64,000 nt of DNA from Micromonospora sp. NBC_01740 (GTDB lineage Bacteria > Actinomycetota > Actinomycetes > Mycobacteriales > Micromonosporaceae), in assembly GCF_035920365.1 (NCBI RefSeq), contig NZ_CP109150.1, positions 1,488,001-1,552,000 on the forward strand. Reading direction: 5' to 3'. The translations under genes were made by a program, and so were the position numbers. Positions 33,207-41,834 of this stretch are shown one piece after another. The first letter of the stretch is position 1. Every line of letters starts with the position of its first letter. The notes under the pieces were generated by a model. The model was not told where the DNA came from. It ran no database searches and saw nothing but the letters and a program-made list of their open reading frames with translations.

Positions 33207-33224
33207 CACCGGGCCCGCCCGGTG
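33207..33224 (+). terminator. small hairpin after the acyl-CoA dehydrogenase gene
   Basis: CACCGGG-CCCG-CCCGGTG, a 7-bp stem 41 bases after the stop. Weak. Confidence 0.35.
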
Positions 33225-33302
33225 TGACCGGTCCGCTGTCGGATATCCGCGCCGGGGCGTCGGCAGGGCGACGCTCGGCTGCCGTCGGTCGTACCCCGTC
33301 CG

Positions 33303-33308
33303 TACCCT
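33303..33308 (+). promoter_or_regulatory. -10 box TACCCT, near-leaderless promoter
   Basis: TACCCT ends eight bases before the ATG at 33317, and there is no ribosome binding site. Confidence 0.4.
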
Positions 33309-33316
33309 TCCTGCCC

Positions 33317-36109
33317 ATGACGCCGGATCATGATCGTTCGCCGCATCCGGGCGGTCGTGCCGGGCTGCCGGAGCTGTTGCGCGGGCACCGGCTCGCCGCC
33401 GGCCTGACCCAGGCCGAGCTGGCGGGCCGGGCCGGTGTGGGCATCCGGACCGTCCGCGACCTGGAGCGGGGCCGCTCGTCCCGGCCGCAGCGCACCACGG
33501 TCGAGCTGCTCGCCGGCGCGCTGGAGCTGGCCGGAGCCGTCCGGTCGACGTTCCTGGCCGCCGCCCGGGGGCCGGTCCCGGCCGCCGCGCCGGCCACCAC
33601 CCGCGGTGCCCCGCCGGCCCGCGTCGACCTCGACCACCACGCCGGTACGCCGGCCGCGCTCCCGCCCCCGGTCGCGCTGGTCGGCCGGGACCGTGACCTG
33701 ACCGAGCTGGTCGGGTTGTTCACCGACGGGCGCGGGCCCCGGCTGGCCAGCCTGGTCGGGCTGGCCGGCGTGGGCAAGACCGCGCTGGCCCTCTCGGTGG
33801 TCCACGCGGTCGCCGACGACCATCCCGGCGGGGCGGCCGGAGTGCTCATCGGCGAGGGCTCGGACGCGGCCGACGTGCTCTCCGCCTCGGTCGCCGTCTT
33901 CGGTGTCGCCCGGCTGCCCGAGCTGAGCGCCCGCCTCGCCGGCCGGCCGGCGCTGCTGCTCGTGGACGCGGCCGAGCGGGCTCCCGACGCGGTCGCCGAG
34001 ACGGTGCACCGGCTCGCCGGGGCGGTGCCGTCGCTGCGGGTGCTGGTCACCGGCCGGCACCCGGTCGGCCTGCCCGGGGAGCGGGTGTGGCCGGTCGCCC
34101 CGCTCGACGTACCGCCGCCGGGCAGCGAGCGGGAGGGCCCGGCGGCGCTGGCCGACTATCCCGCCGTGGCTCTCTTCACCGCCCGGCTCGCCCAGGTCCG
34201 CCGGGAGCCGCCCGGTCCCGCCGAGCTGCCCGCCCTCGCCGCCCTGGTACGCCGCCTGGGCGGGCTCCCGCTCGCCATCGAGCTGATGGCGGCCCGGGGC
34301 CGGATCCTCGACCTCAACGAGCTGCTCGACCGGTACGGCGACCGCGTCCTCGACCTGACCACCTCGTCGGGGGCGGCCGGGCGGCCGGGCTGGGACAGCA
34401 CGGAGCCGGGCCGTCCGGAGAGCCCACGGGCGGCGGTGGCGGAGACCCTGCGGGACGCGGTGGCCGTCAGCTACCGCCTCCTCGCCCCCGACGAGCGGGC
34501 CGCGTTGCGCCGGCTCGCCGCGTTCGGCAACCGCTGGTCGGTCGAGCTGGCCGAGGAGATGCTCGCCGATCCCGCCGACCGGGACGGGACGGTGGTCGTG
34601 GACCCGGTGCCGCTGCTCGACCGGCTCGTCGAGCTCGGTCTGCTCAGCGTTCGGGGCGCCGGGCCGTTCCGGTTCCGCCTGCTCGACGCCGTACGGGACT
34701 TCGCCGCGGAGCAGGCGACCGGCGCGGGCGAGCTGACCGCGATCCGGCGCCGGCACGCGCAGGTCGTCGCCCGGCTGGTGGCGCGGACCGCGCCGGAGCT
34801 GGTCGGGGCCAACCTGCCGGCGGCGGTGCACCGCCTGGACGAGGTGTCCGGCGACATCAGCTCCGCCCTGGCGCACGCCGCCGTCGACGACCCGTTGACC
34901 GCACTGCGGTTGGCGGCGTCGCTGTCACGGTGGTGGCGGTTCCGGGGGCGCGACGTCCCCGGCAGGCAGTGGCTCCGGCGCCTGCTGGCGGATCCGCGTA
35001 CCGCCGATGTCGACCCGGTGCTGCGGGCGTGGGCGTTCCTCGGGGTGGCCCGGCTCGCCGCCGAGCACGGCGCCGGGGCCGAGGAGTTGCCGGCCGCGCG
35101 GCGGGCGTTGGCCGCGTTCCGGGACGCGGGCGACGTCACCGGGGAGTTGGAGGCGCGTTCGGTGCTCTGCGCGCTGCTGATCGCCCTCGGCGAGCACGAC
35201 GAGGCGCGTACGCAGGCCGAGGCGGTGCTCGCGCTGGCCGTCCGGCACGGGCGGGCCCGCGACATGACGGTGGCGCAGAACAACCTCGCCTGGCACGACA
35301 TCCGGGTAGGTGACCTGGCGGCCGCCCGGCGCCGGCTGGCCGCGGTCGACCGGCTCGCCGCGCAGGGCGGGGAGCAGCGGCTGCGGGTGCTCGCGCGGGC
35401 CAACCTCGCCGAGGTGTCCCGCCTGGAGGGCCGCTACGCCGACGCCGTCGACCAGGGCCGGCGGGTGGTGGCGGCGCTGGCGGACCTCGGCGACCCGGGC
35501 CACCGTCGCCGGGTGCTCGGCACGGTGGGGCTGGCGCTGGCCCGCGACGGCCGGTCCGCCGAGGCGGCCGAGGTGCTGGCCGAGCTGCGCCCGCCCCCGG
35601 TGCCCCGCGCCGAGGAGGCCTGGTCGCCCGGGCGCCTGCCGGGTGCGCCGACGCCCGGGGCACGCCCGGAGGACGGGATCTGCGCGCTGATCGAGGGGAA
35701 CCTGGCCCTGTGCCGGGGCGACCGTGAGCTGGCGGCGGAGTGGTTCGCCGCGGCGGCGGAAGCGGGCGTCGACGGCCAGGACCGGCGTGACGTGGTGGAG
35801 GCGCTGGTGGGGCTGGCCGCCAGCTCGGGCGACCCCGGCGTGCTGGACCGTCTCGACCGGGCCTGCCGGCAGAGCGGTGTCCGGCTGCTGCCGCACGAGG
35901 AGGAGCAACTGCGCCCGTGGAGAGCGGGCCGGAACGGGTGGCCCGTCGGCGACGGCGTCGGTCGTCGCGTGGAGGGCGTGGCGCAGAGCGAGTGGAGGGC
36001 GTTGCGCAGAGCGACCGGGGGTGACGCGGGCGACGAAGCCCCTCTTGCTACCCCTCGCTCGTCGCCCGCGCCATCACCCCCCGGTGCGTCCCCACTGCCC
36101 GAAGACTAG
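33317..36109 (+). CDS. XRE-type regulator with STAND/NB-ARC-like ATPase and TPR-like repeats
   Basis: A 930-residue protein. The N-terminal helix-turn-helix (about 18-72: LLRGHRLAAGLTQAELAGRA and RDLERGR) binds DNA. A linker leads to a STAND-type ATPase: P-loop GLAGVGKT (148-155), Walker-B-like ALLLVDAAE, and GGLPLAIELMAARGR, typical of these switches. The C-terminal 400 residues are helical and TPR-like (LAAGLT-type pairs, NNLAWHDIRVGDLAAARRRL, NLAEVSRLEGRYADAVDQGR). The tail after about residue 880 is low-complexity. Such proteins sense a ligand through the repeats and oligomerise. The target genes are unknown. Confidence 0.82.
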   Translation: MTPDHDRSPHPGGRAGLPELLRGHRLAAGLTQAELAGRAGVGIRTVRDLERGRSSRPQRTTVELLAGALELAGAVRSTFLAAARGPVPAAAPATTRGAPPARVDLDHHAGTPAALPPPVALVGRDRDLTELVGLFTDGRGPRLASLVGLAGVGKTALALSVVHAVADDHPGGAAGVLIGEGSDAADVLSASVAVFGVARLPELSARLAGRPALLLVDAAERAPDAVAETVHRLAGAVPSLRVLVTGRHPVGLPGERVWPVAPLDVPPPGSEREGPAALADYPAVALFTARLAQVRREPPGPAELPALAALVRRLGGLPLAIELMAARGRILDLNELLDRYGDRVLDLTTSSGAAGRPGWDSTEPGRPESPRAAVAETLRDAVAVSYRLLAPDERAALRRLAAFGNRWSVELAEEMLADPADRDGTVVVDPVPLLDRLVELGLLSVRGAGPFRFRLLDAVRDFAAEQATGAGELTAIRRRHAQVVARLVARTAPELVGANLPAAVHRLDEVSGDISSALAHAAVDDPLTALRLAASLSRWWRFRGRDVPGRQWLRRLLADPRTADVDPVLRAWAFLGVARLAAEHGAGAEELPAARRALAAFRDAGDVTGELEARSVLCALLIALGEHDEARTQAEAVLALAVRHGRARDMTVAQNNLAWHDIRVGDLAAARRRLAAVDRLAAQGGEQRLRVLARANLAEVSRLEGRYADAVDQGRRVVAALADLGDPGHRRRVLGTVGLALARDGRSAEAAEVLAELRPPPVPRAEEAWSPGRLPGAPTPGARPEDGICALIEGNLALCRGDRELAAEWFAAAAEAGVDGQDRRDVVEALVGLAASSGDPGVLDRLDRACRQSGVRLLPHEEEQLRPWRAGRNGWPVGDGVGRRVEGVAQSEWRALRRATGGDAGDEAPLATPRSSPAPSPPGASPLPED

Positions 36110-36212
36110 CCACCGCCCGCACGCCGTCCCGTCCGGTTTGAACGTCTATCGTCCCGTGGGCGCAGCAGTTCTGCCGCTCTTTCTGCCGGTGCCGAGCGGG
36201 CCCGGGAACGGG

Positions 36213-36722
36213 TCAGGAGGGCGTGACCGTCTCGTCGCAGTCGGCGGCGGATCCGGTGCTTCCGGCGGTGGCGCCGGGGTGCACCGCGTCCCGGACCCGG
36301 CGCAGCCCGTCGAGCAGGGCGTCCAGGGCCGCCGGCTCGAGCTGGCCGGTGAACCACTGCTCGATGATCCGTAGGTGCCCGGGCAGGGTCTCGTCGAGGC
36401 GTTGCAGGCCGGTGGCGGTGACCACGGCGAACGAGCTGCGCCGGTCGGAGGGGCAGGCGCGGCGGGTGAGCAGCCCGTCGCGTTCCATCCGGTCCACCAC
36501 GCGGGTGACGCCGCTCGTCGAGAGCGAGGTCTGGGCGGCGAGGTCGGTCATCCGCAACTGGTTGCCGGGTGAGCGGGCGAGTCTGGTCAGCACCTCGAAC
36601 TCGACCGGTGAGAGGCCGTGCTCCTCGAACTGGGCGGCGAACCGGGCCGAGAGCCCGGCGTGCGCCTCGACGAGCAGGCCGACAGCGGTGATCCGGGGGT
36701 CGTCGAACACGTTCTGGTCCAC
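36213..36722 (-). CDS. MarR-family regulator
   Basis: A 169-residue winged-helix protein. LSPVEFEVLTRLARSPGNQL, MTDLAAQTSLSTSGVTRVVD and the wing RMERDGLLTRRACPSDRRSS are typical of MarR. The GTG start is at 36722. It is divergent from the yceI gene, and the shared 103-base gap contains the promoter and an imperfect inverted repeat, so it probably represses itself and yceI. MarR next to YceI is a common pair in actinobacteria. Confidence 0.88.
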   Translation of the reverse strand: MDQNVFDDPRITAVGLLVEAHAGLSARFAAQFEEHGLSPVEFEVLTRLARSPGNQLRMTDLAAQTSLSTSGVTRVVDRMERDGLLTRRACPSDRRSSFAVVTATGLQRLDETLPGHLRIIEQWFTGQLEPAALDALLDGLRRVRDAVHPGATAGSTGSAADCDETVTPS

Positions 36723-36733
36723 GCGCCCATCGT

Positions 36734-36772
36734 AGCAGTACTTGACACGAGGAATATTGCTGTGCCTATAGT
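36734..36772 (+). promoter_or_regulatory. yceI promoter with likely MarR operator
   Basis: A consensus -35 TTGACA (36742-36747) and a TATAGT (36767-36772) lie 19 bases apart. AGCAGTA (36734-36740) and TATTGCT (36755-36761) form an imperfect inverted repeat that brackets the -35. This is the most AT-rich part of the divergent region. Confidence 0.6.
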
Positions 36773-36825
36773 TGCTGCGACAGTCGTTGGGCTACTAAAC
36801 AACTTCCCCCACGGAGGGCAGCTTC

Positions 36826-37407
36826 ATGACCAGCAGCACCGCACCGGTTACCCGCGACTGGGACGGCCTCACCATCCCGACCGCCGGCACCTACCTGCTG
36901 GACGCCGCGCACAAGCGCGTGGGCTTCGTCGCCCGGCACATGATGGTCAGCAAGGTACGCGGTGAGTTCGCCGACGCCAGCGCCACCATCACCGTCGCCG
37001 AGGACCCGATGCAGTCCTCGGTCAGCGCCACCATCCAGGCGGCCACCATCAACACCAACCAGGCCGACCGGGACGCGCACCTGCGCAGCCCCGAGTTCCT
37101 CGACGCCGAGGCCTTCCCGACCCTGGAGTTCCGCAGCACGGCCGTGAAGTCCCGCGACGGCAACGAGTTCGTCCTCTCCGGCGACCTGACCATCAAGGGC
37201 GTCACCCGCCCGGTCGACCTGGAGGTCGAGTTCGAGGGCGTGGGCCGCAGCCCGTTCGGGCAGGACATCTTCGGCTTCTCCGCCTCCACCGAGATCGACC
37301 GTGAGGACTTCGGCCTGACCTGGAACGTCGCCCTGGAGACCGGGGGCGTGCTGGTCGGCAAGAAGATCAAGATCGAGATCGAGGGCGAGGCCGTCCGCCA
37401 GGCCTGA
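36826..37407 (+). CDS. YceI-family lipocalin-like protein
   Basis: A 193-residue beta-barrel protein. GTYLLDAAHKRVGFVARHMM is the family start, NQADRDAHLRSPEFLDAEAF and LSGDLTIKGVTRPVDLEVEF follow. YceI proteins bind isoprenoid-type lipids in a barrel; several are stress- or base-induced. There is no signal peptide, so this member is cytoplasmic, as in many actinobacteria. The ATG follows GGAGGGCAGCTTC. It is probably controlled by the divergent MarR protein. Confidence 0.9.
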   Translation: MTSSTAPVTRDWDGLTIPTAGTYLLDAAHKRVGFVARHMMVSKVRGEFADASATITVAEDPMQSSVSATIQAATINTNQADRDAHLRSPEFLDAEAFPTLEFRSTAVKSRDGNEFVLSGDLTIKGVTRPVDLEVEFEGVGRSPFGQDIFGFSASTEIDREDFGLTWNVALETGGVLVGKKIKIEIEGEAVRQA

Positions 37408-37424
37408 TCCGCCGTACCGCTTCC

Positions 37425-37453
37425 GGGCCCGCGCCGCGTCACGGCGCGGGCCC
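37425..37453 (+). terminator. perfect 12-bp hairpin after yceI
   Basis: GGGCCCGCGCCG and CGGCGCGGGCCC with a five-base loop, 18 bases after the stop. Confidence 0.85.
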
Positions 37454-37714
37454 GACGCGTGTACGTAGGGTGGAAGTCACCGACCGGGTGCGATTTGTCA
37501 CGACTCATTCGCGGACCGATCTGGTGCCGGGCAGCGCCGGCTGGGTAGAGATGCCGCCGGGAGCGCGTCCGCCGACCGGAGTACGGTCGTCCCGGCCGTG
37601 GGACCGCCGCGACCTCCTCTGGTCCCGGCGATGCCGACACTCCTAACGTGGAGGGGTTCACCACGCGCTTACCGGGCCGGTACGGTCCGACTGCGCCTCG
37701 CGCCGGGAGGAAAC
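37454..37714. other. 261-bp intergenic region before the GCS-like gene
   Basis: Together with the terminator it makes a 307-bp gap. It ends in the strong ribosome binding site GGGAGGAAAC. It contains a TAGAGAT that could be a -10 (about 37547-37553). Open frames here are not protein-like. Confidence 0.4.
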
Positions 37715-39193
37715 ATGGGCAGGGACGTCGAGCAGGGCGCCTTCTCCCGGGAGGACCGGGTCCGCTACCGACAGAAGGTCCGGCGGTGCCTGGACGTCTT
37801 CGCCCTGATGCTGGACGACTTCGGCTTCGACGCCGACCGGCCGATGACCGGGCTGGAGATCGAGCTGAACCTGGTCGACTCGGCGGCCGAGCCGGCGATG
37901 CGCAACGACCAGATCCTCGCCGACATCGCCGATCCGCTCTTCCAGACCGAGCTGGGCCAGTTCAACCTGGAGCTGAACGCGCCGCCCCGGCTGATCGAGG
38001 GCGACGGCTTCGCCGACTACGAGCAGGACCTGCGCGGCAGCCTCTCCCGCGCCGACGAGCGGGCCGCCAAGTCGGACGCGAAGATCGTCCTGGTCGGCAT
38101 CCTGCCCACCCTCACCGAGCGTCACCTCGTCGAGGACAACCTCTCCACCAACGAGCGGTACCGGGTGCTCAACGACCAGATCGTCGGCGCCCGGGGCGAG
38201 GACATCGAGCTCGACATCCGAGGCGTCGAACGCCTCCAGACCCACACCGACTCGATCGCCCCCGAGGCCGCCTGCACCAGCCTCCAGTTCCACCTCCAGG
38301 TCGCCCCGGACAGCTTCGCCGACTACTGGAACGCCTCCCAGGCCATCGCCGGGGTGCAGGTGGCCGTCGGGGCCAACTCGCCCTTCCTCTACGGGCGGCA
38401 GCTCTGGGCGGAGACCCGCATCGCCCTGTTCGAGCAGGCCACCGACACCCGGCCGGACGAACTGAAGGCGCAGGGCGTACGACCCCGGGTCTGGTTCGGC
38501 GAACGCTGGATCACCTCGATCTTCGACCTCTTCGAGGAGAACGTCCGCTACTTCCCGCCGCTGCTGCCGATCTGCGAGGACGAGGACCCGGTCGAGGTCC
38601 TGCACGGCGGCGGCGTGCCGGAGCTGGGCGAGCTGCGCCTGCACAACGGCACCGTCTACCGGTGGAACCGGCCGGTCTACGACATCATGAACGGCCGCCC
38701 GCACCTGCGGGTGGAGAACCGGGTGCTGCCGGCCGGCCCGACCGTGGTCGACATGCTGGCCAACGCCGCCTTCTACTTCGGGCTGGCGCGCGGGCTGGCG
38801 GAGTCCGACCGGCCCATCTGGAGTCAGCTCACCTTCAGCTCCGCCGAGGAGAACTTCCACGCCGCCGCCCGGCGCGGCATGGACGCCGTCCTGCACTGGC
38901 CCCGCCTCGGCGAGGTGCCGGTGACCAAGCTGGTCCTGGACGTCCTGCTGCCCAAGGCGGCCGCCGGGCTCGACCGGTTCGGGGTGTCCCCGGCCGAACG
39001 CGACCGGCTGCTCGGCATCATCGAGCAGCGCTGCCGTACGGGCCGCAACGGCGCGGTCTGGCAGACCGAGGCGGTCTGGGCGGCCGAGCGGCACCGCGGC
39101 ATGGACCGGGGCGCCGCCCTGCACCACATGGTGCAGCGCTACGCCGAGCTGCAACGCAGCAACGAGCCCGTGCACACCTGGCCCGTCGACTGA
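37715..39193 (+). CDS. glutamate-cysteine ligase-like enzyme (GCS2 family)
   Basis: A 492-residue carboxylate-amine ligase-like protein. MTGLEIELNLVDSAAEPAM carries the Glu pair of the ATP/Mg site, and ELGQFNLELNAPPRLIEG, TSLQFHLQVAP, VGANSPFLYGRQLWAETR and RVENRVLPAGPTVVDMLAN are further conserved pieces. The family joins glutamate to cysteine or related amines. Actinomycetes use mycothiol and ergothioneine rather than glutathione, so the real substrate is uncertain; an EgtA-like role is possible but there are no egt genes nearby. GGAGGAAAC precedes the ATG. Confidence 0.82.
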   Translation: MGRDVEQGAFSREDRVRYRQKVRRCLDVFALMLDDFGFDADRPMTGLEIELNLVDSAAEPAMRNDQILADIADPLFQTELGQFNLELNAPPRLIEGDGFADYEQDLRGSLSRADERAAKSDAKIVLVGILPTLTERHLVEDNLSTNERYRVLNDQIVGARGEDIELDIRGVERLQTHTDSIAPEAACTSLQFHLQVAPDSFADYWNASQAIAGVQVAVGANSPFLYGRQLWAETRIALFEQATDTRPDELKAQGVRPRVWFGERWITSIFDLFEENVRYFPPLLPICEDEDPVEVLHGGGVPELGELRLHNGTVYRWNRPVYDIMNGRPHLRVENRVLPAGPTVVDMLANAAFYFGLARGLAESDRPIWSQLTFSSAEENFHAAARRGMDAVLHWPRLGEVPVTKLVLDVLLPKAAAGLDRFGVSPAERDRLLGIIEQRCRTGRNGAVWQTEAVWAAERHRGMDRGAALHHMVQRYAELQRSNEPVHTWPVD

Positions 39194-39304
39194 CCGTCCC
39201 GGCGCCCCGAGGCGGTGACGCGCCTCAGCGGGCCGGGGTGGAGTGCGGCGGTGAGGCCCCTCAGTGGGCCGGGGTGGGAGTGGCCAACGCCGCCCGGCCG
39301 CCGG

Positions 39305-40774
39305 TCAGCGGGTGCGGCGGCCGGAGCGGGATCGGCGGCCGGTGGCCTGCGGTTCCGCCGGATCGTCGGCGGCCGGCACGGCCGGCTCCCCGGTCGTCGC
39401 CGACGCCAACGTGCCGTCCCCGGGGGCCGAAGCGGTCGGCTTCCCGGCCGGCGTACCGGACGCGGCCGGCTCCCCGGCTGGCGTGCCGGACGCCGCCGCG
39501 AGTCTCGCGGAGGCGGGGACCGGCGCCGGTTCACGGTCGGCGGGGAACGCTCCTCCGCCCGCCGCGACGGGCTCCCCGCCCGGCGCGCTGCCGCCCGACC
39601 CGGTGAAGGCGTCACTGTCGCCCGGCCTGGTGAAGGCGTCGCTGCCGCCCGGCCCGGTGAAGGTGTCACTGTCGCCCGACCTGGCGGAGGCGTCGCTGCC
39701 GCCCGGCGTCGTGCGGGTGTCGCTGCGGTCCGGCGTCGCCGGGGCGTCGCCGTCGGTGCCGCCGACCGGAGGGGTCTGCCGCCCCGGGTCGCCCGGGTGG
39801 TCGGCGGGCTCGCCGGTGCGTTGGCGGGGGACCCGCACCGGCCCCCGGGCCGCGGCCCGTCGGGCGGCCCGCTGGGCGAGGACGGTGACCAGGACGGCGC
39901 CGCCGACCCCGACGATCACCGCGTACGGCGCGATCAGGTGCGCCGACACCTGCTCCGGGCTGATCGCGGTCAGCCTCGGCACCGCCAGGAAGTACGCGGT
40001 CGCGACGAGCAGCGGCCCGGCCGCACCCGAGACGGCCGCCCCGACCCGGTGATCGGGGTCCCGGGCGTCCCGGCGGGCCGCGAGGGCACCGATCACCAGC
40101 GCGGAACCGAGGGACAGCAGCGCCCCCGGCCAGTAGAAGTAGTCGCGGATCCAGTACCGCCCGTCGTCGGGGCCGAGCTGCCAGATGCCGAGCTGGGCGC
40201 TGGTCAGGCCGCGCCCGGCCAGCACGCCGTCCACGACGGCGATCACGGCGAGCAGCCAGAGCCAGCCGACGGTGGCGAGCACGTTGTTCGCGGCGGCCCG
40301 CGAGCGCAGCGCCCAGGCCGCCGTCAGCACGCCGACCAGCACGCCGACCGCCGCGTAGGCGGCCGCGACGTTCCGGGGCGAACCGGTGTCGGCCACCGCC
40401 ACCGCCTGCCGGGCCGGTACGGCCACCAGCAGCACGGTGATCAGTGCGCCCACCCCGGCGGCCACGGCGAGCGCGGCGGAGCCGAGGGCGCCGCCACCCG
40501 GTCCGGCCGGAGCCGCGTCGGCGGGACCGGTGTCCGGTGCCGGGGCGCGGTCGCGCAGCCGCTGCGCGCAGACCGCGCCGAAGACCGTCGAGGTGGCCGC
40601 GATCCAGGTGGCCCAGATCAGGCCCGCCACCCAGGCGGTCGCGCCGGCGGTCGCGTCCGCCGGCGCCCAGTTGATGATGCCCAGCCCGTAGCCGAAGCCC
40701 AGTTGGGCCGCGCCCGCGCCGGCAGCGACGCCGACCGCGATCGCGATCGATCCTCCCCAGCCTCGTCTGGCCAT
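39305..40774 (-). CDS. multi-pass membrane protein with repetitive acidic tail
   Basis: A 489-residue protein. The first 305 residues hold about eight membrane helices (for example GGSIAIAVGVAAGAGAAQLG, AAAYAAVGVLVGVLTAAWAL, GWLWLLAVIAVVDGVLAGRG, VIVGVGGAVLVTVLAQRAA). The last 180 residues are a Gly/Asp/Ser/Thr/Pro-rich tail with repeats such as GGSDAFTRPGDSDAFTG, encoded at about 39590-39730 by imperfect 27-bp repeats. No family was recognised. The ATG is preceded by a TACGCT -10 box at seven bases. Confidence 0.72.
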   Translation of the reverse strand: MARRGWGGSIAIAVGVAAGAGAAQLGFGYGLGIINWAPADATAGATAWVAGLIWATWIAATSTVFGAVCAQRLRDRAPAPDTGPADAAPAGPGGGALGSAALAVAAGVGALITVLLVAVPARQAVAVADTGSPRNVAAAYAAVGVLVGVLTAAWALRSRAAANNVLATVGWLWLLAVIAVVDGVLAGRGLTSAQLGIWQLGPDDGRYWIRDYFYWPGALLSLGSALVIGALAARRDARDPDHRVGAAVSGAAGPLLVATAYFLAVPRLTAISPEQVSAHLIAPYAVIVGVGGAVLVTVLAQRAARRAAARGPVRVPRQRTGEPADHPGDPGRQTPPVGGTDGDAPATPDRSDTRTTPGGSDASARSGDSDTFTGPGGSDAFTRPGDSDAFTGSGGSAPGGEPVAAGGGAFPADREPAPVPASARLAAASGTPAGEPAASGTPAGKPTASAPGDGTLASATTGEPAVPAADDPAEPQATGRRSRSGRRTR

Positions 40775-40781
40775 GCCGGGG

Positions 40782-40787
40782 AGCGTA
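40782..40787 (-). promoter_or_regulatory. -10 box TACGCT, leaderless promoter
   Basis: On the minus strand TACGCT ends seven bases before the ATG of the membrane protein at 40774. Confidence 0.5.
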
Positions 40788-40898
40788 ACGTCCCGTGGTC
40801 GGCGCGGCGAGTCGTGGAGGTCCGGCCCGGGCGACCGCGATGACGCCGGCGTTGACGGGAGCGGGTACGGTCGCCGGTGATCGAGGCGGGGTGGGCGT

Positions 40899-41570
40899 AT
40901 GACGGACGGGGACACGGGCGCGCGGGACGACGCCGGGCCGGACCGGTCGACGCTGCTGCTCAGGGGCGGGTTGGCCGTCGTGCTGCTCGCTGCCGTCGGC
41001 GCGACCGGCGGCTGGCTCCTGGCCGGCGAGGACGACCCGTCGGCCCCGCCGACGGCGGCGGAGGGTCTGCCCGCCACCAGCACGCCCGCCGCGACCCGAT
41101 CGACCCCGGGCCGGTCCGCGCCGGCGGCGGCTCCCCGGACGACCGCACCGAGCCGCTCCGCCGGGCTGACGGTCCCGCCGCTCGTCGGCGAGGATTTCAC
41201 GGACGCCCGCGAGGAGCTCCGCGAGAAGCGGCTGGGCTGGCGGCTCGTCTTCGGCCGTGGCACCGGGACGACCGTGGAGCGAACCTCCCCGGAGGTGGGC
41301 ACCGAGGTGCAGCCCGGGCGCACCGTGACGCTCTACGTGAGCGGTCCGGCCCCGGCCGCCACCGTGCCGGACGTGGTGGGCGACGACTGCGACGACGCGG
41401 CGGACGAGCTGGTCGACGAGGGCTTCTACCCGCAGTACCGGACGGGCAAAACCGGCAAGGTCAGCCGCCAGGATCCGGCCGGCGACGGTGCGGGCCGGTG
41501 GAACGACCAGGTGTCGATCTGGTGCGGCGACGCGCCGGAGGACGACGGTTCGCCCTCCCCGACGCCGTGA
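40899..41570 (+). CDS. single-pass membrane protein with two PASTA domains, no kinase
   Basis: A 223-residue protein: short cytoplasmic end, one membrane helix (about 19-42, LLLRGGLAVVLLAAVGATGG), a Ser/Thr/Pro linker, then two PASTA units (about 90-152 and 153-212; the first has VPPLVGEDFTDAREELREKR and SPEVGTEVQPGRTVTLYVSG, the second VPDVVGDDCDDAADELVDEG). PASTA domains bind peptidoglycan fragments or beta-lactams and are normally attached to PknB or PBPs. A second such orphan protein follows at 41831. Confidence 0.82.
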   Translation: MTDGDTGARDDAGPDRSTLLLRGGLAVVLLAAVGATGGWLLAGEDDPSAPPTAAEGLPATSTPAATRSTPGRSAPAAAPRTTAPSRSAGLTVPPLVGEDFTDAREELREKRLGWRLVFGRGTGTTVERTSPEVGTEVQPGRTVTLYVSGPAPAATVPDVVGDDCDDAADELVDEGFYPQYRTGKTGKVSRQDPAGDGAGRWNDQVSIWCGDAPEDDGSPSPTP

Positions 41571-41669
41571 CGGAGCGTCCGACACGCTGATCCCGGCCGA
41601 TGGCCTCCGGGACCGCTAGGTTGGCGGTCAGGGCCCGCGACGCCCGCCCGGGCCGGGAGAGGACGCGCC

Positions 41670-41834
41670 ATGAGTGAGCGTCAGCGAGCGAATCGTCGGC
41701 ACGGTGCGGTGGTGCCTCATGTCGGCACGCAGCGGAGCGGAGTGCCGGGCATGAGTGAGCGTCAGCGAGCGAATCATCGGCATGGTGCGGTGGTGCCTCA
41801 GGTCGGCACGCAGCGGAGCGGAGTGCCGGCATGA
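41670..41834 (+). repeat. 81-bp direct repeat, two copies, in an open frame coupled to the next gene
   Basis: Two copies (from 41670 and from 41751) of an 81-bp unit starting ATGAGTGAGCGTCAGCGAGC, differing at about five positions. 81 is a multiple of three and the frame is open through both (54 codons, MSERQRAN... twice), ending in a TGA that overlaps the ATG of the next gene (ATGA). GGGAGAGGACG precedes the first ATG. The unit resembles extragenic repeats of Micromonospora more than a real gene, but translation as a leader peptide cannot be excluded. Confidence 0.75.
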
